This document shows, in pieces, positions 1 through 7,332 of a stretch of 36,530 bases of DNA. Source of the stretch: Lachnospiraceae bacterium (GTDB lineage: Bacteria > Bacillota > Clostridia > Lachnospirales > Lachnospiraceae); contig JAILQX010000054.1 in NCBI GenBank assembly GCA_024698705.1, positions 1 to 36,530 on the forward strand, read 5' to 3'. Both the position numbers and the translations under genes were made by a program. The stretch's first letter is position 1; each line of letters starts with the position of its first letter. A model generated the notes under the pieces. That model ran no database searches and was not told where the DNA came from. It was given only the letters and a program-made list of their open reading frames with translations.

Positions 1-129
1 CTGGCGGAAGCTCATGTTGATGAAAGACTGATCAAGCGTATTGTTGGCCACAAAGGCCAGGGTGTTACAGAAACCGTTTACACGCACTTTGATTTCAGCA
101 TTCTTCTGGAAGCGATAAACAAAATATGA
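1..129 (+). CDS. Tyrosine recombinase/integrase, C-terminal end only
   Basis: Frame 1 is open from the first base to TGA at 127-129 and gives 42 residues. They include a GHKGQ stretch and, 10 residues later, a YTHFD stretch. This is the spacing of the last catalytic histidine and the nucleophilic tyrosine in phage-type (tyrosine) recombinases, with an arginine/isoleucine-rich helix before them. The protein would cut and rejoin DNA at element attachment sites. Most of the gene, including the N-terminal arm-binding and core-binding domains, lies outside the window. It converges on the ribbon-helix-helix-like gene and shares a terminator with it. Family assignment is quite safe; whether it is an ICE, IME or prophage integrase cannot be told from this part. 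Confidence 0.82.
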   Translation: MAEAHVDERLIKRIVGHKGQGVTETVYTHFDFSILLEAINKI

Positions 130-131
130 CC

Positions 132-169
132 AAAGAAAAGACAGGCTCTCAGGAACCTGTCTTTTCTTT
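132..169. terminator. Bidirectional terminator between integrase and RHH-like gene
   Basis: A perfect 14-bp stem pairs 132-145 with 156-169 around a 10-base loop. Each arm is A-rich or T-rich at its outer end, so both transcripts would end in a U-rich tract. The stop codon of the minus-strand gene (149-151) lies in the loop, so its 3' end is part of the terminator. Confidence 0.8.
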
Positions 170-808
170 GTGGGTGTATTTCATTATGCTCCTGAACACA
201 CCGGCCTTCTCAACCCTGATCAGCCGGCCGCCGGTGTGATCGTTTATAAAGCCCTCTTTCAGGTAAATGTCAAAACCTTCTTTCCTGCTTACCCTGATAC
301 TCTCAACCATCTCATAATATTTCTTTGGTATCTGCCACTTTCCGAGCTGCTGCCGAGTATCATAATCAAGATCACAGACTGGACTGCTCTCAGAACGCTC
401 TGAGTGCTCTTTCCCGGACTTTGTGATCAGAAGCCTCATATCCTTCATTGTTACAGTGAAAAGAAACCTGCTGCCTGTCTCGCTGTTTGTGTAGCCCTTC
501 CTGAGCGTGATGTGATACCCCTCTTCATCTACTGACATACACTCGATCATATCATAATACTTTGCAGCAACCTGCATCTTCCTGAGCTGTTCCTTCTCAG
601 CTTCCCCGAACCGGTGCCCGGAAGCCAGGCGGCTTTTCCCATCTTCTCCCAGATCAGCATTGACCAGCCGGAACAGATAATCATTCATTGACAGCCCGGC
701 CTGAGCGGCCGCTGCCCGGATCCGTTCCTTGCTTCCCTTTGGAAGCATGAGATCAACCCTCTCATAATGTGCTGCATTGTAACGGTTCTTATAAGCTGTT
801 GCACTCAT
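149..808 (-). CDS. Ribbon-helix-helix-like protein with duplicated C-terminal module
   Basis: 219 residues. The first 50 residues (tyrosine/arginine-rich strand, then a helix rich in alanine, then GLSMNDYLFRLV) have the shape of an Arc/MetJ-type ribbon-helix-helix DNA-binding domain. The rest holds two related modules of about 50 residues, near 68-118 and 149-199. Each has a KYYxMxE stretch followed by a (R/K)(K/E)G(Y/F)xN stretch with glycine six to eight residues later. The start is supported by an AGGTGGTGA Shine-Dalgarno sequence 4 to 5 bases before ATG. It is probably a small regulator carried by the element and probably binds the palindrome over its own promoter; that is inference. I do not recognise the duplicated module as a named family. 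Confidence 0.72.
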   Translation of the reverse strand: MSATAYKNRYNAAHYERVDLMLPKGSKERIRAAAAQAGLSMNDYLFRLVNADLGEDGKSRLASGHRFGEAEKEQLRKMQVAAKYYDMIECMSVDEEGYHITLRKGYTNSETGSRFLFTVTMKDMRLLITKSGKEHSERSESSPVCDLDYDTRQQLGKWQIPKKYYEMVESIRVSRKEGFDIYLKEGFINDHTGGRLIRVEKAGVFRSIMKYTHKEKTGS

Positions 809-831
809 CAGATCACCACCTTTCAGGGCAT

Positions 832-860
832 ATTATATCATGGTTTCATATCTTACACAA
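832..860 (-). promoter_or_regulatory. Promoter of the RHH-like gene
   Basis: On the minus strand, TTGTGT (855-860) and a perfect TATAAT (832-837) are separated by 17 bases. The start codon lies 24 bases past the -10 box. Confidence 0.7.
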
Positions 861-865
861 GATAT
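848..865. promoter_or_regulatory. Operator-like palindrome over the -35 box
   Basis: ATATCTT-ACAC-AAGATAT is a perfect 7-4-7 inverted repeat covering the whole -35 box of the RHH-like gene. A dimeric RHH repressor binding here would block its own promoter, which is the usual arrangement for such regulators. Binding itself is not shown. Confidence 0.5.
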
Positions 866-896
866 TTCTTCTTTTACTTTTTCATTTTCCGTTTTT

Positions 897-916
897 GTTA
901 GTTACCTGTTAGTTAC
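897..916. repeat. 9-bp direct repeat, 11-bp period
   Basis: GTTAGTTAC occurs at 897-905 and 908-916. Short direct repeats with an 11-bp period near element ends are the form of arm-type sites bound by the N-terminal domain of Tn916-like integrases. That role is only suggested here. Confidence 0.4.
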
Positions 917-970
917 GCATAAGTTTTGACACGATTTTACAAGATTTTGAAAGCAGCAGGAACAAAAGAA

Positions 971-1001
971 AACCCTTGAAAATGCTTGATTTTCAAGGGT
1001 T
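971..1001 (-). terminator. Terminator of the rplM-rpsI operon
   Basis: A perfect 13-bp stem (971-983 with 989-1001) has a 5-base loop. On the minus strand it is followed by a T-rich tract (TTCTTTTGTT). It lies 27 bases past the rpsI stop codon. Confidence 0.85.
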
Positions 1002-1028
1002 TCGGATGTTTTGATTTTTGATGTGCAA

Positions 1029-1430
1029 TTATCTCTTTGAGAACTGAGGTGCACGACGAGCTGCTTTCAGACCGTACTTCTTTCTTTCCTTCATACGAGG
1101 ATCTCTTGTAAGGAAGCCTGCCTTCTTGAGAACAGGTCTGTAATCCTCATCAACCTTTGTAAGAGCTCTTGAAAGACCATGTCTGATAGCACCTGCCTGG
1201 CCTGTGTATCCGCCACCCTTTACATTGACCTTGATGTCATACTTGTCAACTGTATCTGTAGCTACAAGAGGCTGACGAACTATAACCTTGAGGGTCTCAA
1301 GACCGAAATATTCATCTATGTCTCTTTTGTTGATCGTTATATTGCCTTTGCCCGGTACAACATATACTCTGGCGATCGCTTTCTTTCTTCTTCCTGTACC
1401 ATAGAACTGAGCTGCTGCTTTCTTAGCCAT
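1029..1430 (-). CDS. rpsI: 30S ribosomal protein S9
   Basis: 133 residues, the usual bacterial length. The N-terminus has the [13 protein letters not shown] motif and the C-terminus has the basic RRAPQFSKR tail, which reaches the P-site tRNA in the 30S subunit. A GGAAGGAG site precedes the ATG. It follows rplM by 25 bp, the classic L13-S9 pair. The C-terminal end is intact although a mobile element lies just downstream. Confidence 0.98.
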   Translation of the reverse strand: MAKKAAAQFYGTGRRKKAIARVYVVPGKGNITINKRDIDEYFGLETLKVIVRQPLVATDTVDKYDIKVNVKGGGYTGQAGAIRHGLSRALTKVDEDYRPVLKKAGFLTRDPRMKERKKYGLKAARRAPQFSKR

Positions 1431-1455
1431 TTTAGTAATCTCCTTCCTATCCTAA

Positions 1456-1884
1456 TTAAAATGTAAGTACTTCAGGCTTCTGAGCTGCATGCTTGTGCTC
1501 ACTTCCTGCATATACGAATAATTTCTTGTACATTTCTCTTCCGAGAGGTCCCTTGGGAAGCATGCCCTTAACAGCCAACTCAACAACTTCTTCGGGCTTC
1601 TTTGCAAGTTTCTCGCGAAGAACGGTTTCTTTCATGCCGCCTACATAATCAGAATGATTGTAGTAAATCTTCTGATCAAGTTTCTTGCCTGTAACCTTGA
1701 TCTTCTCTGCATTAATGATGATTACATAATCACCACAGTCAATGTGCGGTGTAAATATAGGCTTATTCTTGCCTCTGAGTACCTTTGCAACCTCTGAAGC
1801 CAAGCGACCGAGTGTCTGACCTTCAGCGTCCACAACATACCATTTTCTATCAATTGTAGCCGGACTAGCCATAAATGTCTTCAT
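1456..1884 (-). CDS. rplM: 50S ribosomal protein L13
   Basis: 142 residues with the [18 protein letters not shown] start and the [11 protein letters not shown] motif typical of L13, an early-assembly protein of the 50S subunit. A GGAGGATATATC site sits directly before ATG. It is the first gene of the two-gene rplM-rpsI operon, driven by the strong promoter at 1999-2027 through a leader of roughly 105 nt. Confidence 0.98.
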   Translation of the reverse strand: MKTFMASPATIDRKWYVVDAEGQTLGRLASEVAKVLRGKNKPIFTPHIDCGDYVIIINAEKIKVTGKKLDQKIYYNHSDYVGGMKETVLREKLAKKPEEVVELAVKGMLPKGPLGREMYKKLFVYAGSEHKHAAQKPEVLTF

Positions 1885-1992
1885 GATATATCCTCCAAAT
1901 TATGTGTCAATAAAACAATGTGAATCTTACATCGGGGCTATTGATGCGTTATCACCGTCGTCCGGTATTCCTTCCATCTGAAATACCCACGC
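1885..1992 (-). promoter_or_regulatory. rplM 5' leader with small hairpin
   Basis: The transcript from the consensus promoter would carry about 105 untranslated bases. Near its 5' end GGTATT can pair with AATACC around a 12-base loop. L13-operon leaders that bind L13 are known in Bacillota, and this could be a relative. I cannot match it to that family by eye. Confidence 0.35.
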
Positions 1993-1998
1993 TCGAAT

Positions 1999-2027
1999 AT
2001 TATACTAAACGCGTCCACGCGTGTCAA
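1999..2027 (-). promoter_or_regulatory. Consensus sigma-A promoter of rplM-rpsI
   Basis: TTGACA (2022-2027) and TATAAT (1999-2004) on the minus strand, separated by exactly 17 bases. Both boxes match the sigma-70/sigma-A consensus perfectly, as expected for a ribosomal protein operon. Confidence 0.9.
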
Positions 2028-2114
2028 CCGCTAATTTTTTTCGTGCTCCGTAAATCTTTCGGGCTCCGCTAATTCATATCCGGGCTCTCTTTCATGAAAT
2101 GCAAATGATATCTC

Positions 2115-2783
2115 TTATTTCATACCCAGTATTTTCAGCAGATCCTCAGGCTTATCTATGACGGCATCGGGCTCTTCGACGGTACCGAAGCCGTATCTGC
2201 AAAATATAATGGGTACATCGGCCTTTTTGCATGCATCCGCATCCATCTGTGTGTCGCCTATATACACAGGATACTTAAGTCCGTGCTTTTCGGCCATGAG
2301 AAGGATATTGTCAGCCTTTAGTTTTCCCGTATAATCCGGGCATACAAAATCTGTCACGTATTCCCGCAGCTTCAGGTGATCCATCATCAGCTCAATATAA
2401 CCTGCCTGGCAGTTGCTTACTATAATGACCGGCATCTGCTCCGAAAGGGCCTTTATCGTCTCCGCGATGTGCCTGTAGGGCTCTCCCGATCTTTCCAGTA
2501 TGTAGTTCTTCTCATATTCATTGCACACTTCTTCAAAATGTCTGAGCCTCGGCTCTTCCACTCCGGGCAGTATGTCCCTCATGATGTCTATCATCGGTAA
2601 TCCGAACAATCCCTTAAGCCTGTCGGCAGTGACGCGTGTATCAAACCCCGTGTCGGCAAGGGCATTATTCCATGCCTCCGTAACGACTCCCGTGGAGTCC
2701 CATATGGTCCCGTCGACATCAAATATCAGACCGTCGGCCTTATATTCCTTTCCTTTATAGATGATCTTCTCTTTTCTGTTCAT
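2115..2783 (-). CDS. HAD-superfamily hydrolase (phosphoglycolate phosphatase-like)
   Basis: 222 residues. Motif I is FDVDGT with nucleophile Asp22 and Asp24. A helical cap follows, then motif II (IIVSN), a lysine in GKLKADN and motif IV GDTQMDADACKKAD. These define a HAD phosphatase with a C1 alpha-helical cap, like phosphoglycolate phosphatase or beta-phosphoglucomutase. The substrate cannot be told from the sequence. A GGAGGAATAT site precedes the ATG. It is the last gene of the ecfA1-to-HAD run, 41 bp after the M15 peptidase gene. I saw no clear terminator after it. Confidence 0.88.
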   Translation of the reverse strand: MNRKEKIIYKGKEYKADGLIFDVDGTIWDSTGVVTEAWNNALADTGFDTRVTADRLKGLFGLPMIDIMRDILPGVEEPRLRHFEEVCNEYEKNYILERSGEPYRHIAETIKALSEQMPVIIVSNCQAGYIELMMDHLKLREYVTDFVCPDYTGKLKADNILLMAEKHGLKYPVYIGDTQMDADACKKADVPIIFCRYGFGTVEEPDAVIDKPEDLLKILGMK

Positions 2784-2824
2784 ATATTCCTCCGGATATG
2801 CCCTCGCATAATCTTTTAGCCGCT

Positions 2825-3901
2825 TTATTTGACCCTCTTTTCAAAATGCTGGTAGTCCTTGCATGAATTCCAGTCACCGCCCCAGATAAATCCGTGCGCC
2901 TTAAAAAGCTTGTAGGCAAGGTCATTTTCATCTATTTTATAGGCAAATTCCTTATCTCTGTATGCGTAGGGTGCGCTTTGCGTCGGACAGATATAATCCT
3001 CTTTGTCCGTATGATAGATAACATAGGGATTATAGAAAGGATTTACGTCTATGGCGAGTCCGTAGGCATGATAGCTGAGCTTATCCGTTCCGTCGACAAC
3101 ACGGTAATTGAAGCATGAAGTGTTATTGTCCTCCATGGATGCATCATCGTCGGCATTGTATTCGTCTATGAGCTTTACCTTTTCGAGCCGATAACCCGCT
3201 TTGTAAAGCTCCTCAAATATCTCTAGCATGTCAACGGCTATCTTTTCGTTGCATACCAGCTCACCCGTCTGCGTTTTGCCGTTAAAATCCACATATTTTA
3301 TCACAACATGTCTGAGCATCGTTGCATTGACGATCGACTCATCTATGTCTGCGGCATAGGATCTTCCTTTCATGCTGTTAAGAAGGTCCTGTGATATCTC
3401 TTCTATATAAAAGTCTTTATCATCGGCAGCATATATCCTGGTCCCTGTCACATCGGCCTTCACTTCAACTGTATTCATGCCCGCACCGGCCGTAGCCTGA
3501 GCCGACGCTACGCTCGCTTTGGCCGCTGCGCTTGCCTCTGCTGCCGCGTTTGCCTCCGCTGCCACACTTGCCTCAGCTTCTGCAGTTGCCTTGGCTGCGA
3601 TCGTAGCTTCCGTGATTTTGGAAGCCTCTGTAGCTTCCGCACTCTTGGCAGTCTCTGTAGCTTCAGCCGCTTTTGTGGCTTGCGCCCGGTCATTAACTGC
3701 CGCGCTGTCTGCCTGAGTATCTGCTGAACTTACCGCATCACTTACGGGTTCGACCGTAGGCAGTACCGCTTTGGTGTCCTGTCCTGTCCTTTCCGCATAT
3801 TCGGACAGGGTTTCGCTGCCTGAGCAACCACGTACCAGAGCAACACTCACTACTATGATGCCAACCAGGGCTAAGATCGGTTTAAGTAGATTCTTATCCA
3901 T
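2825..3901 (-). CDS. Membrane-anchored M15-family peptidase with alanine-rich linker
   Basis: 358 residues. A hydrophobic segment at about 8-24 anchors or exports the protein. A linker at about 45-140 is almost entirely Ala, Glu, Ser, Thr and Lys. The C-terminal domain carries the zinc ligands of M15 peptidases: SYHAYGLAIDVN (His278, Asp285) and WGGDW...QHFE (Asp343, His352). This resembles the VanY/L-alanyl-D-glutamate endopeptidase type that trims peptidoglycan stem peptides, so it should act outside the membrane on the cell wall. A cysteine follows the hydrophobic segment (VRGC), but the arginine makes it a poor lipobox. The start overlaps the truA stop by 8 bases, suggesting coupled translation. 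Confidence 0.85.
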   Translation of the reverse strand: MDKNLLKPILALVGIIVVSVALVRGCSGSETLSEYAERTGQDTKAVLPTVEPVSDAVSSADTQADSAAVNDRAQATKAAEATETAKSAEATEASKITEATIAAKATAEAEASVAAEANAAAEASAAAKASVASAQATAGAGMNTVEVKADVTGTRIYAADDKDFYIEEISQDLLNSMKGRSYAADIDESIVNATMLRHVVIKYVDFNGKTQTGELVCNEKIAVDMLEIFEELYKAGYRLEKVKLIDEYNADDDASMEDNNTSCFNYRVVDGTDKLSYHAYGLAIDVNPFYNPYVIYHTDKEDYICPTQSAPYAYRDKEFAYKIDENDLAYKLFKAHGFIWGGDWNSCKDYQHFEKRVK

Positions 3902-4649
3902 CGATTTTTAGATCTCCTTCCCAGTCTATCTTTAGCAACGCGAGTCCGCAGGCCTCAGCCGTGGGACCGGCCTTTGTTCTGTCCTTCGCTTCAAGTATAT
4001 CTTTGACCTCTTTTGGAGCTATCCTGCCCCTTCCGACCTCCATAAGCGTGCCTGCTATGATCCTTACCATATTATATAAGAAACCGTTGCCTGTAACGGT
4101 TATGAAAATATCCTCATTTTGTCTTGTGACACCAATGTCATATATCGTTCTGACCGCAGAAACAGCGGTTGTAGCCGTACTGCAGAAACTTGTGAAGTCA
4201 TGCTCCCCGATCAGGTATATTGCCGCTTGACTCATTAGGTCAACATCTATTTTCCCGTATGTGAAGTGCGCATATCTGGTTTTTAACGGGTTAGGAAACT
4301 CCTCACAGTCGATGGTATATCTGTATGTCTTGGTCACCTTCATACGTCTCGGGTGGAAATCATCCGCTACCTTTACCGACCTTCTTATCCTGATGTCCGG
4401 AGGCAGCATGGTGTTGAGCGCATAGGCATATTTATCCGCAGGTATATCCATATCGCTGTCAAATACAGCCAGATTGCACAGTCCGTGTACTCCTGCATCC
4501 GTCCTGCTCGCCCCGATGACTTCCGTTTCTTTCTTTATGAGTGCGGAAATCGCCCTGTTCAGTTCTCCTTCGATGGTATCGGCATTTTCCTGGAACTGCC
4601 ATCCGTGATAATCCGTTCCGTCATATGCCACTTCAAGAAGTATCCTCAT
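3894..4649 (-). CDS. truA: tRNA pseudouridine synthase A
   Basis: 251 residues from the chosen start MRILLEVAYDGTDYHGWQ. TruA makes pseudouridine at positions 38-40 of the tRNA anticodon arm. The catalytic aspartate is in GASRTDAGVHG near residue 50. An in-frame ATG eight codons upstream exists, but GGGAAGGATGAT lies right before the chosen ATG. That ATG also forms an ATGA overlap with the ecfT stop codon. truA next to the ECF transporter genes is a common Bacillota arrangement, often in continuation of the ribosomal operon. Confidence 0.95.
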   Translation of the reverse strand: MRILLEVAYDGTDYHGWQFQENADTIEGELNRAISALIKKETEVIGASRTDAGVHGLCNLAVFDSDMDIPADKYAYALNTMLPPDIRIRRSVKVADDFHPRRMKVTKTYRYTIDCEEFPNPLKTRYAHFTYGKIDVDLMSQAAIYLIGEHDFTSFCSTATTAVSAVRTIYDIGVTRQNEDIFITVTGNGFLYNMVRIIAGTLMEVGRGRIAPKEVKDILEAKDRTKAGPTAEACGLALLKIDWEGDLKIDG

Positions 4650-5446
4650 ATCATCCTTCCCACAATTATACATGCAGCCAGCATTGCAAATATCGCAAGA
4701 TAAGCCAATCTGTCCCTTGCAGCGTATTTTAAGGGCTTCATCTTGGTCCTTCCGTCGCCGCCCTTATAACATCTTGCTTCCATGGCCATAGCCAGGTCAT
4801 TGGCCCTTCTGAAGGCCGATATGAACAGCGGTACGAGTATCGGAACAAGCGCTTTGGTCCTCTTGATAATATTTCCCGACTCAAAATCGGCTCCTCTGGC
4901 CATCTGCGCCTTCATGATCTTATCCGTCTCCTCAAGAAGTATAGGTATGAATCTCAGTGCTATACTCATCATCATGGCTATCTCATGCACCGGAATCCTG
5001 ATCTTTTTTAACGGCGAAAGCAGCTTCTCAAGGCCGTCCGTAAGGTTATTGGGCGTCGTTGTCAGTGTCATGATGCTCGAGCCGATCACGAGAAATGACA
5101 GCCTTATAGCCATCGTGTATGCTATACGTACGCCTTCAGCCGATATACTGAGCTTCCACCACTCCCAGATCGGTTCTCCGGGTGTCAGAAAAAGGTTGAA
5201 GCCTACCGTGAGCAGCAAAAGAAATACTATGGCTTTCATGCCTCTGAGCATAAACCTTAAGGGCACCGTTGACAGTTTTATCACGAGTGCCAGATAGATC
5301 GCCGCCACAGCATAACCCAAAGGATTCTTCACCAGAAATAATGCAATTATGAAAAAAAATGTCCCCACAAGCTTGGTTCTCGGATCAAGCCTGTGTATAA
5401 CCGAATCAGCATGATAATACTGTCCCAGTGTTATGTCTCGAATCAT
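4646..5446 (-). CDS. ecfT: Energy-coupling factor transporter transmembrane protein EcfT
   Basis: 266 residues with about five to six hydrophobic helices. Two short charged motifs characterise the family: QMARGADFESG near 180-190 and MEARCYKGG near 222-230. They lie in the coupling helices that contact the two ATPases. EcfT is the membrane scaffold to which substrate-binding S components dock for vitamin or metal uptake. No S component is encoded in the window, so this is probably a shared group II module. Its start overlaps the ecfA2 stop by 4 bases (ATGA), and the same overlap links it to truA. Confidence 0.95.
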   Translation of the reverse strand: MIRDITLGQYYHADSVIHRLDPRTKLVGTFFFIIALFLVKNPLGYAVAAIYLALVIKLSTVPLRFMLRGMKAIVFLLLLTVGFNLFLTPGEPIWEWWKLSISAEGVRIAYTMAIRLSFLVIGSSIMTLTTTPNNLTDGLEKLLSPLKKIRIPVHEIAMMMSIALRFIPILLEETDKIMKAQMARGADFESGNIIKRTKALVPILVPLFISAFRRANDLAMAMEARCYKGGDGRTKMKPLKYAARDRLAYLAIFAMLAACIIVGRMI

Positions 5447-6291
5447 TTACTCCATACCTTCATGATCTCTTCAACCGCTTCGTCAATGGTCGTGATATCC
5501 GTAGAGACATCCACTCCCTTAGCGGCTATATCATACATCATGTAAGTGACCTGGGGGATCGCCAGTCCCATTTCCTCAAGTTCCTTTACATGCTTGAATA
5601 CTTCATGTACCGTATCATCATAGACGAGTTTGCCGTGATCCATCACGAGGATCCTGTCGGCATAGTCTGCCACGTCATCCATACTGTGCGATACAAGGAT
5701 GACCGTTATATTGTTCTCTCTGTGGAGTCTGCTTACAAGCTCAAGGATTTCCTCCCTGCCTTTGGGATCCAGTCCCGCCGTGGGCTCATCGAGTATGAGC
5801 ACCTCAGGCTTCATCGCCAGAACACCCGCTATCGCTGCCCTGCGCTTCTGTCCGCCTGACAGATCAAACGGTGACTGATAGAAATAGTCATCCTCTATTC
5901 CTACCTGTTTCAGCGCTTCATAGGCTCTCAGCTCGACTTCTTTTTTCTCAAGTCCCAGGTTCTTCGGTCCGTAGCACACGTCCTCAAATACCGTAGTCTC
6001 AAAGAGCTGATGCTCCGGATATTGAAATACGAGTCCGACTTTGCCCCTGAGGTCCTTAAGTGAATACTCCTTGTCGGCAATATCCTTGCCATCAACATAT
6101 ATCTCGCCGCTTGTAGGCTTCAAAAGTCCGTTCATATGCTGTACGAGCGTGGATTTGCCCGAACCTGTGTGACCGATCAGTCCCACAAATTCACCGTCAT
6201 CTATCTTAAATGATACATCCTTCAGCGCATCCGTCTTCAATTGTGTATCCGCATCATAGCTTTTGCTCACATGATTAAAAATAATAGACAT
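5443..6291 (-). CDS. ecfA2: ECF transporter ATP-binding protein EcfA2
   Basis: 282 residues. Walker A GHTGSGKST, Q-loop in FQYPEHQLF, signature LSGGQKRR, Walker B VLILDEPTAGLD and H-loop VSHSMDD are all intact. It is one of two ATPases that pair asymmetrically under EcfT. It is called A2 from its place after ecfA1 and before ecfT, the usual order. AGAGGGATGAT precedes the ATG. Only one base separates it from the ecfA1 stop. Confidence 0.94.
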   Translation of the reverse strand: MSIIFNHVSKSYDADTQLKTDALKDVSFKIDDGEFVGLIGHTGSGKSTLVQHMNGLLKPTSGEIYVDGKDIADKEYSLKDLRGKVGLVFQYPEHQLFETTVFEDVCYGPKNLGLEKKEVELRAYEALKQVGIEDDYFYQSPFDLSGGQKRRAAIAGVLAMKPEVLILDEPTAGLDPKGREEILELVSRLHRENNITVILVSHSMDDVADYADRILVMDHGKLVYDDTVHEVFKHVKELEEMGLAIPQVTYMMYDIAAKGVDVSTDITTIDEAVEEIMKVWSK

Positions 6292-6292
6292 A

Positions 6293-7156
6293 TCATCCCT
6301 CTGTGCGCTTTATTTTCATAAGAGCCTCCGTAAGCTCATACGTTGTAAGTATACCGTCCGGTATAGGCAGTCCCCTCTTCTTTAATTCATGAGCAAGCAG
6401 AGTGACCTGCGGAACGGCAAGCCTGAGTTCCTTCAGTTCCTCAACACGTGAAAATATCTCACGCGGGCTTCCCTGCATCTTTATATGCCCCTTGTCCATA
6501 ACAAGCACCTTGCCTGCATATATGACTTCTTCCATATAATGGGTTATGAGTATGACTGTGATCTTCTCTACATCATTGAGTGCCCTCGCGGCTCTGATGA
6601 CTTCTTTGCGGCCCGAGGGGTCCAGCATGGCCGTAGGCTCATCCAAAATGATACACTTCGGATGCATGGCTATCACTCCTGCGATCGAAACGCGCTGTTT
6701 CTGGCCTCCTGACAGCTTATTGGGCGAATGGTTCCTGTATTCTGACATACCGACCGCTTTGAGGCTTTCTTCGACTCTCTGCCATATCTCAGGTGTGGGC
6801 ACACCAAGGTTCTCGGGTCCGAAGCCGACATCCTCCTCAACAACCTGTCCTATGATCTGGTTGTCGGGGTTCTGAAATACCATTCCCGCGGTCTGTCTTA
6901 CCTGCCACAGATTATTCTCGTCGGATGTATCCATACCGTCAACCCAGACAGTTCCCTCAGTCGGATGCAGGATGGCATTGATGTGCTTGGCAAGTGTTGA
7001 CTTTCCGGAGCCATTATGGCCGAGGATCGCAACAAAATCACCCTGCTGCACGTCAAGACTGACATTGTCGACGGCACGGGTTATGCCTTCAACATTGCCT
7101 TCTTCATCTCTGCGTATGTATTCAAATGATAAAGCTTTTGATCTTATCAGACTCAT
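6293..7156 (-). CDS. ecfA1: ECF transporter ATP-binding protein EcfA1
   Basis: 287 residues from the start MSLIRSKALSFEYI. Walker A GHNGSGKST, FQNPDNQIIG Q-loop, LSGGQKQR signature, IILDEPTAMLD Walker B and ITHYMEE H-loop are present. EcfA1 and EcfA2 form the ATPase pair of the vitamin/metal importer. An in-frame ATG 23 codons upstream (7225) lacks a ribosome site, while AGAAGGAAAGCAAT precedes the chosen ATG. It lies 176 bp past rplQ with a terminator between, so expression may need readthrough or a weak promoter I could not recognise. Confidence 0.93.
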   Translation of the reverse strand: MSLIRSKALSFEYIRRDEEGNVEGITRAVDNVSLDVQQGDFVAILGHNGSGKSTLAKHINAILHPTEGTVWVDGMDTSDENNLWQVRQTAGMVFQNPDNQIIGQVVEEDVGFGPENLGVPTPEIWQRVEESLKAVGMSEYRNHSPNKLSGGQKQRVSIAGVIAMHPKCIILDEPTAMLDPSGRKEVIRAARALNDVEKITVILITHYMEEVIYAGKVLVMDKGHIKMQGSPREIFSRVEELKELRLAVPQVTLLAHELKKRGLPIPDGILTTYELTEALMKIKRTEG

Positions 7157-7275
7157 ATTGCTTTCCTTCTCATTTCGTAACTTCTTAAGTATACTCGAAA
7201 GAGCGTTATTTATCAACGTGTTCATGATCTGCCGGGTCTGCTCTTGTTATTTCCGATCCGTCCGTAATAAGGCAA

Positions 7276-7311
7276 ATAAAAAGGATATGTCCCCTTACGG
7301 AAACATATCCT
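7276..7311 (-). terminator. Terminator after rplQ
   Basis: AGGATATGT (7282-7290) pairs with ACATATCCT (7303-7311). On the minus strand the stem is followed by TTTTTATTTG. It closes the ribosomal superoperon before the ECF genes. Confidence 0.82.
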
Positions 7312-7332
7312 CTCATCATCTTAAAATACTGA

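Larger units (their letters stand above)
1..920. mobile_element. Probable end of an integrated element next to rpsI
   Basis: An integrase tail, a ribbon-helix-helix-like gene with its own operator-like palindrome, and a short direct repeat (897-916) lie immediately beyond the rpsI terminator (971-1001). The right boundary is estimated and should lie between the direct repeat and the terminator. Integration at the 3' end of rpsI is known for some streptococcal ICEs. Here, however, the rpsI stop codon and terminator look intact, so the exact target is not established. No duplicated core site can be seen because the other end is outside the window. Confidence 0.5.

Noticed and set aside
882-896. 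Similarity of CATTTTCCGTTTTT to CATTTTCGTTTTT near 35243 as a shared attachment core
   Set aside because: A short A/T-rich match with one gap and no continuation; likely chance.
3508-3716. Open frames on both strands across the low-complexity linker of the M15 peptidase gene
   Set aside because: The repetitive alanine codons keep other frames open by chance; products are only Ala/Ser or Arg/Gln-rich.
4782-5297. Plus-strand open frame of 171 codons inside ecfT
   Set aside because: It is the antisense shadow of the transmembrane helices of EcfT; no ribosome site or known motif.
7157-7225. Upstream start for ecfA1 adding 23 residues
   Set aside because: No ribosome site there, the extra residues are not part of the ABC fold, and a good site precedes the internal ATG.
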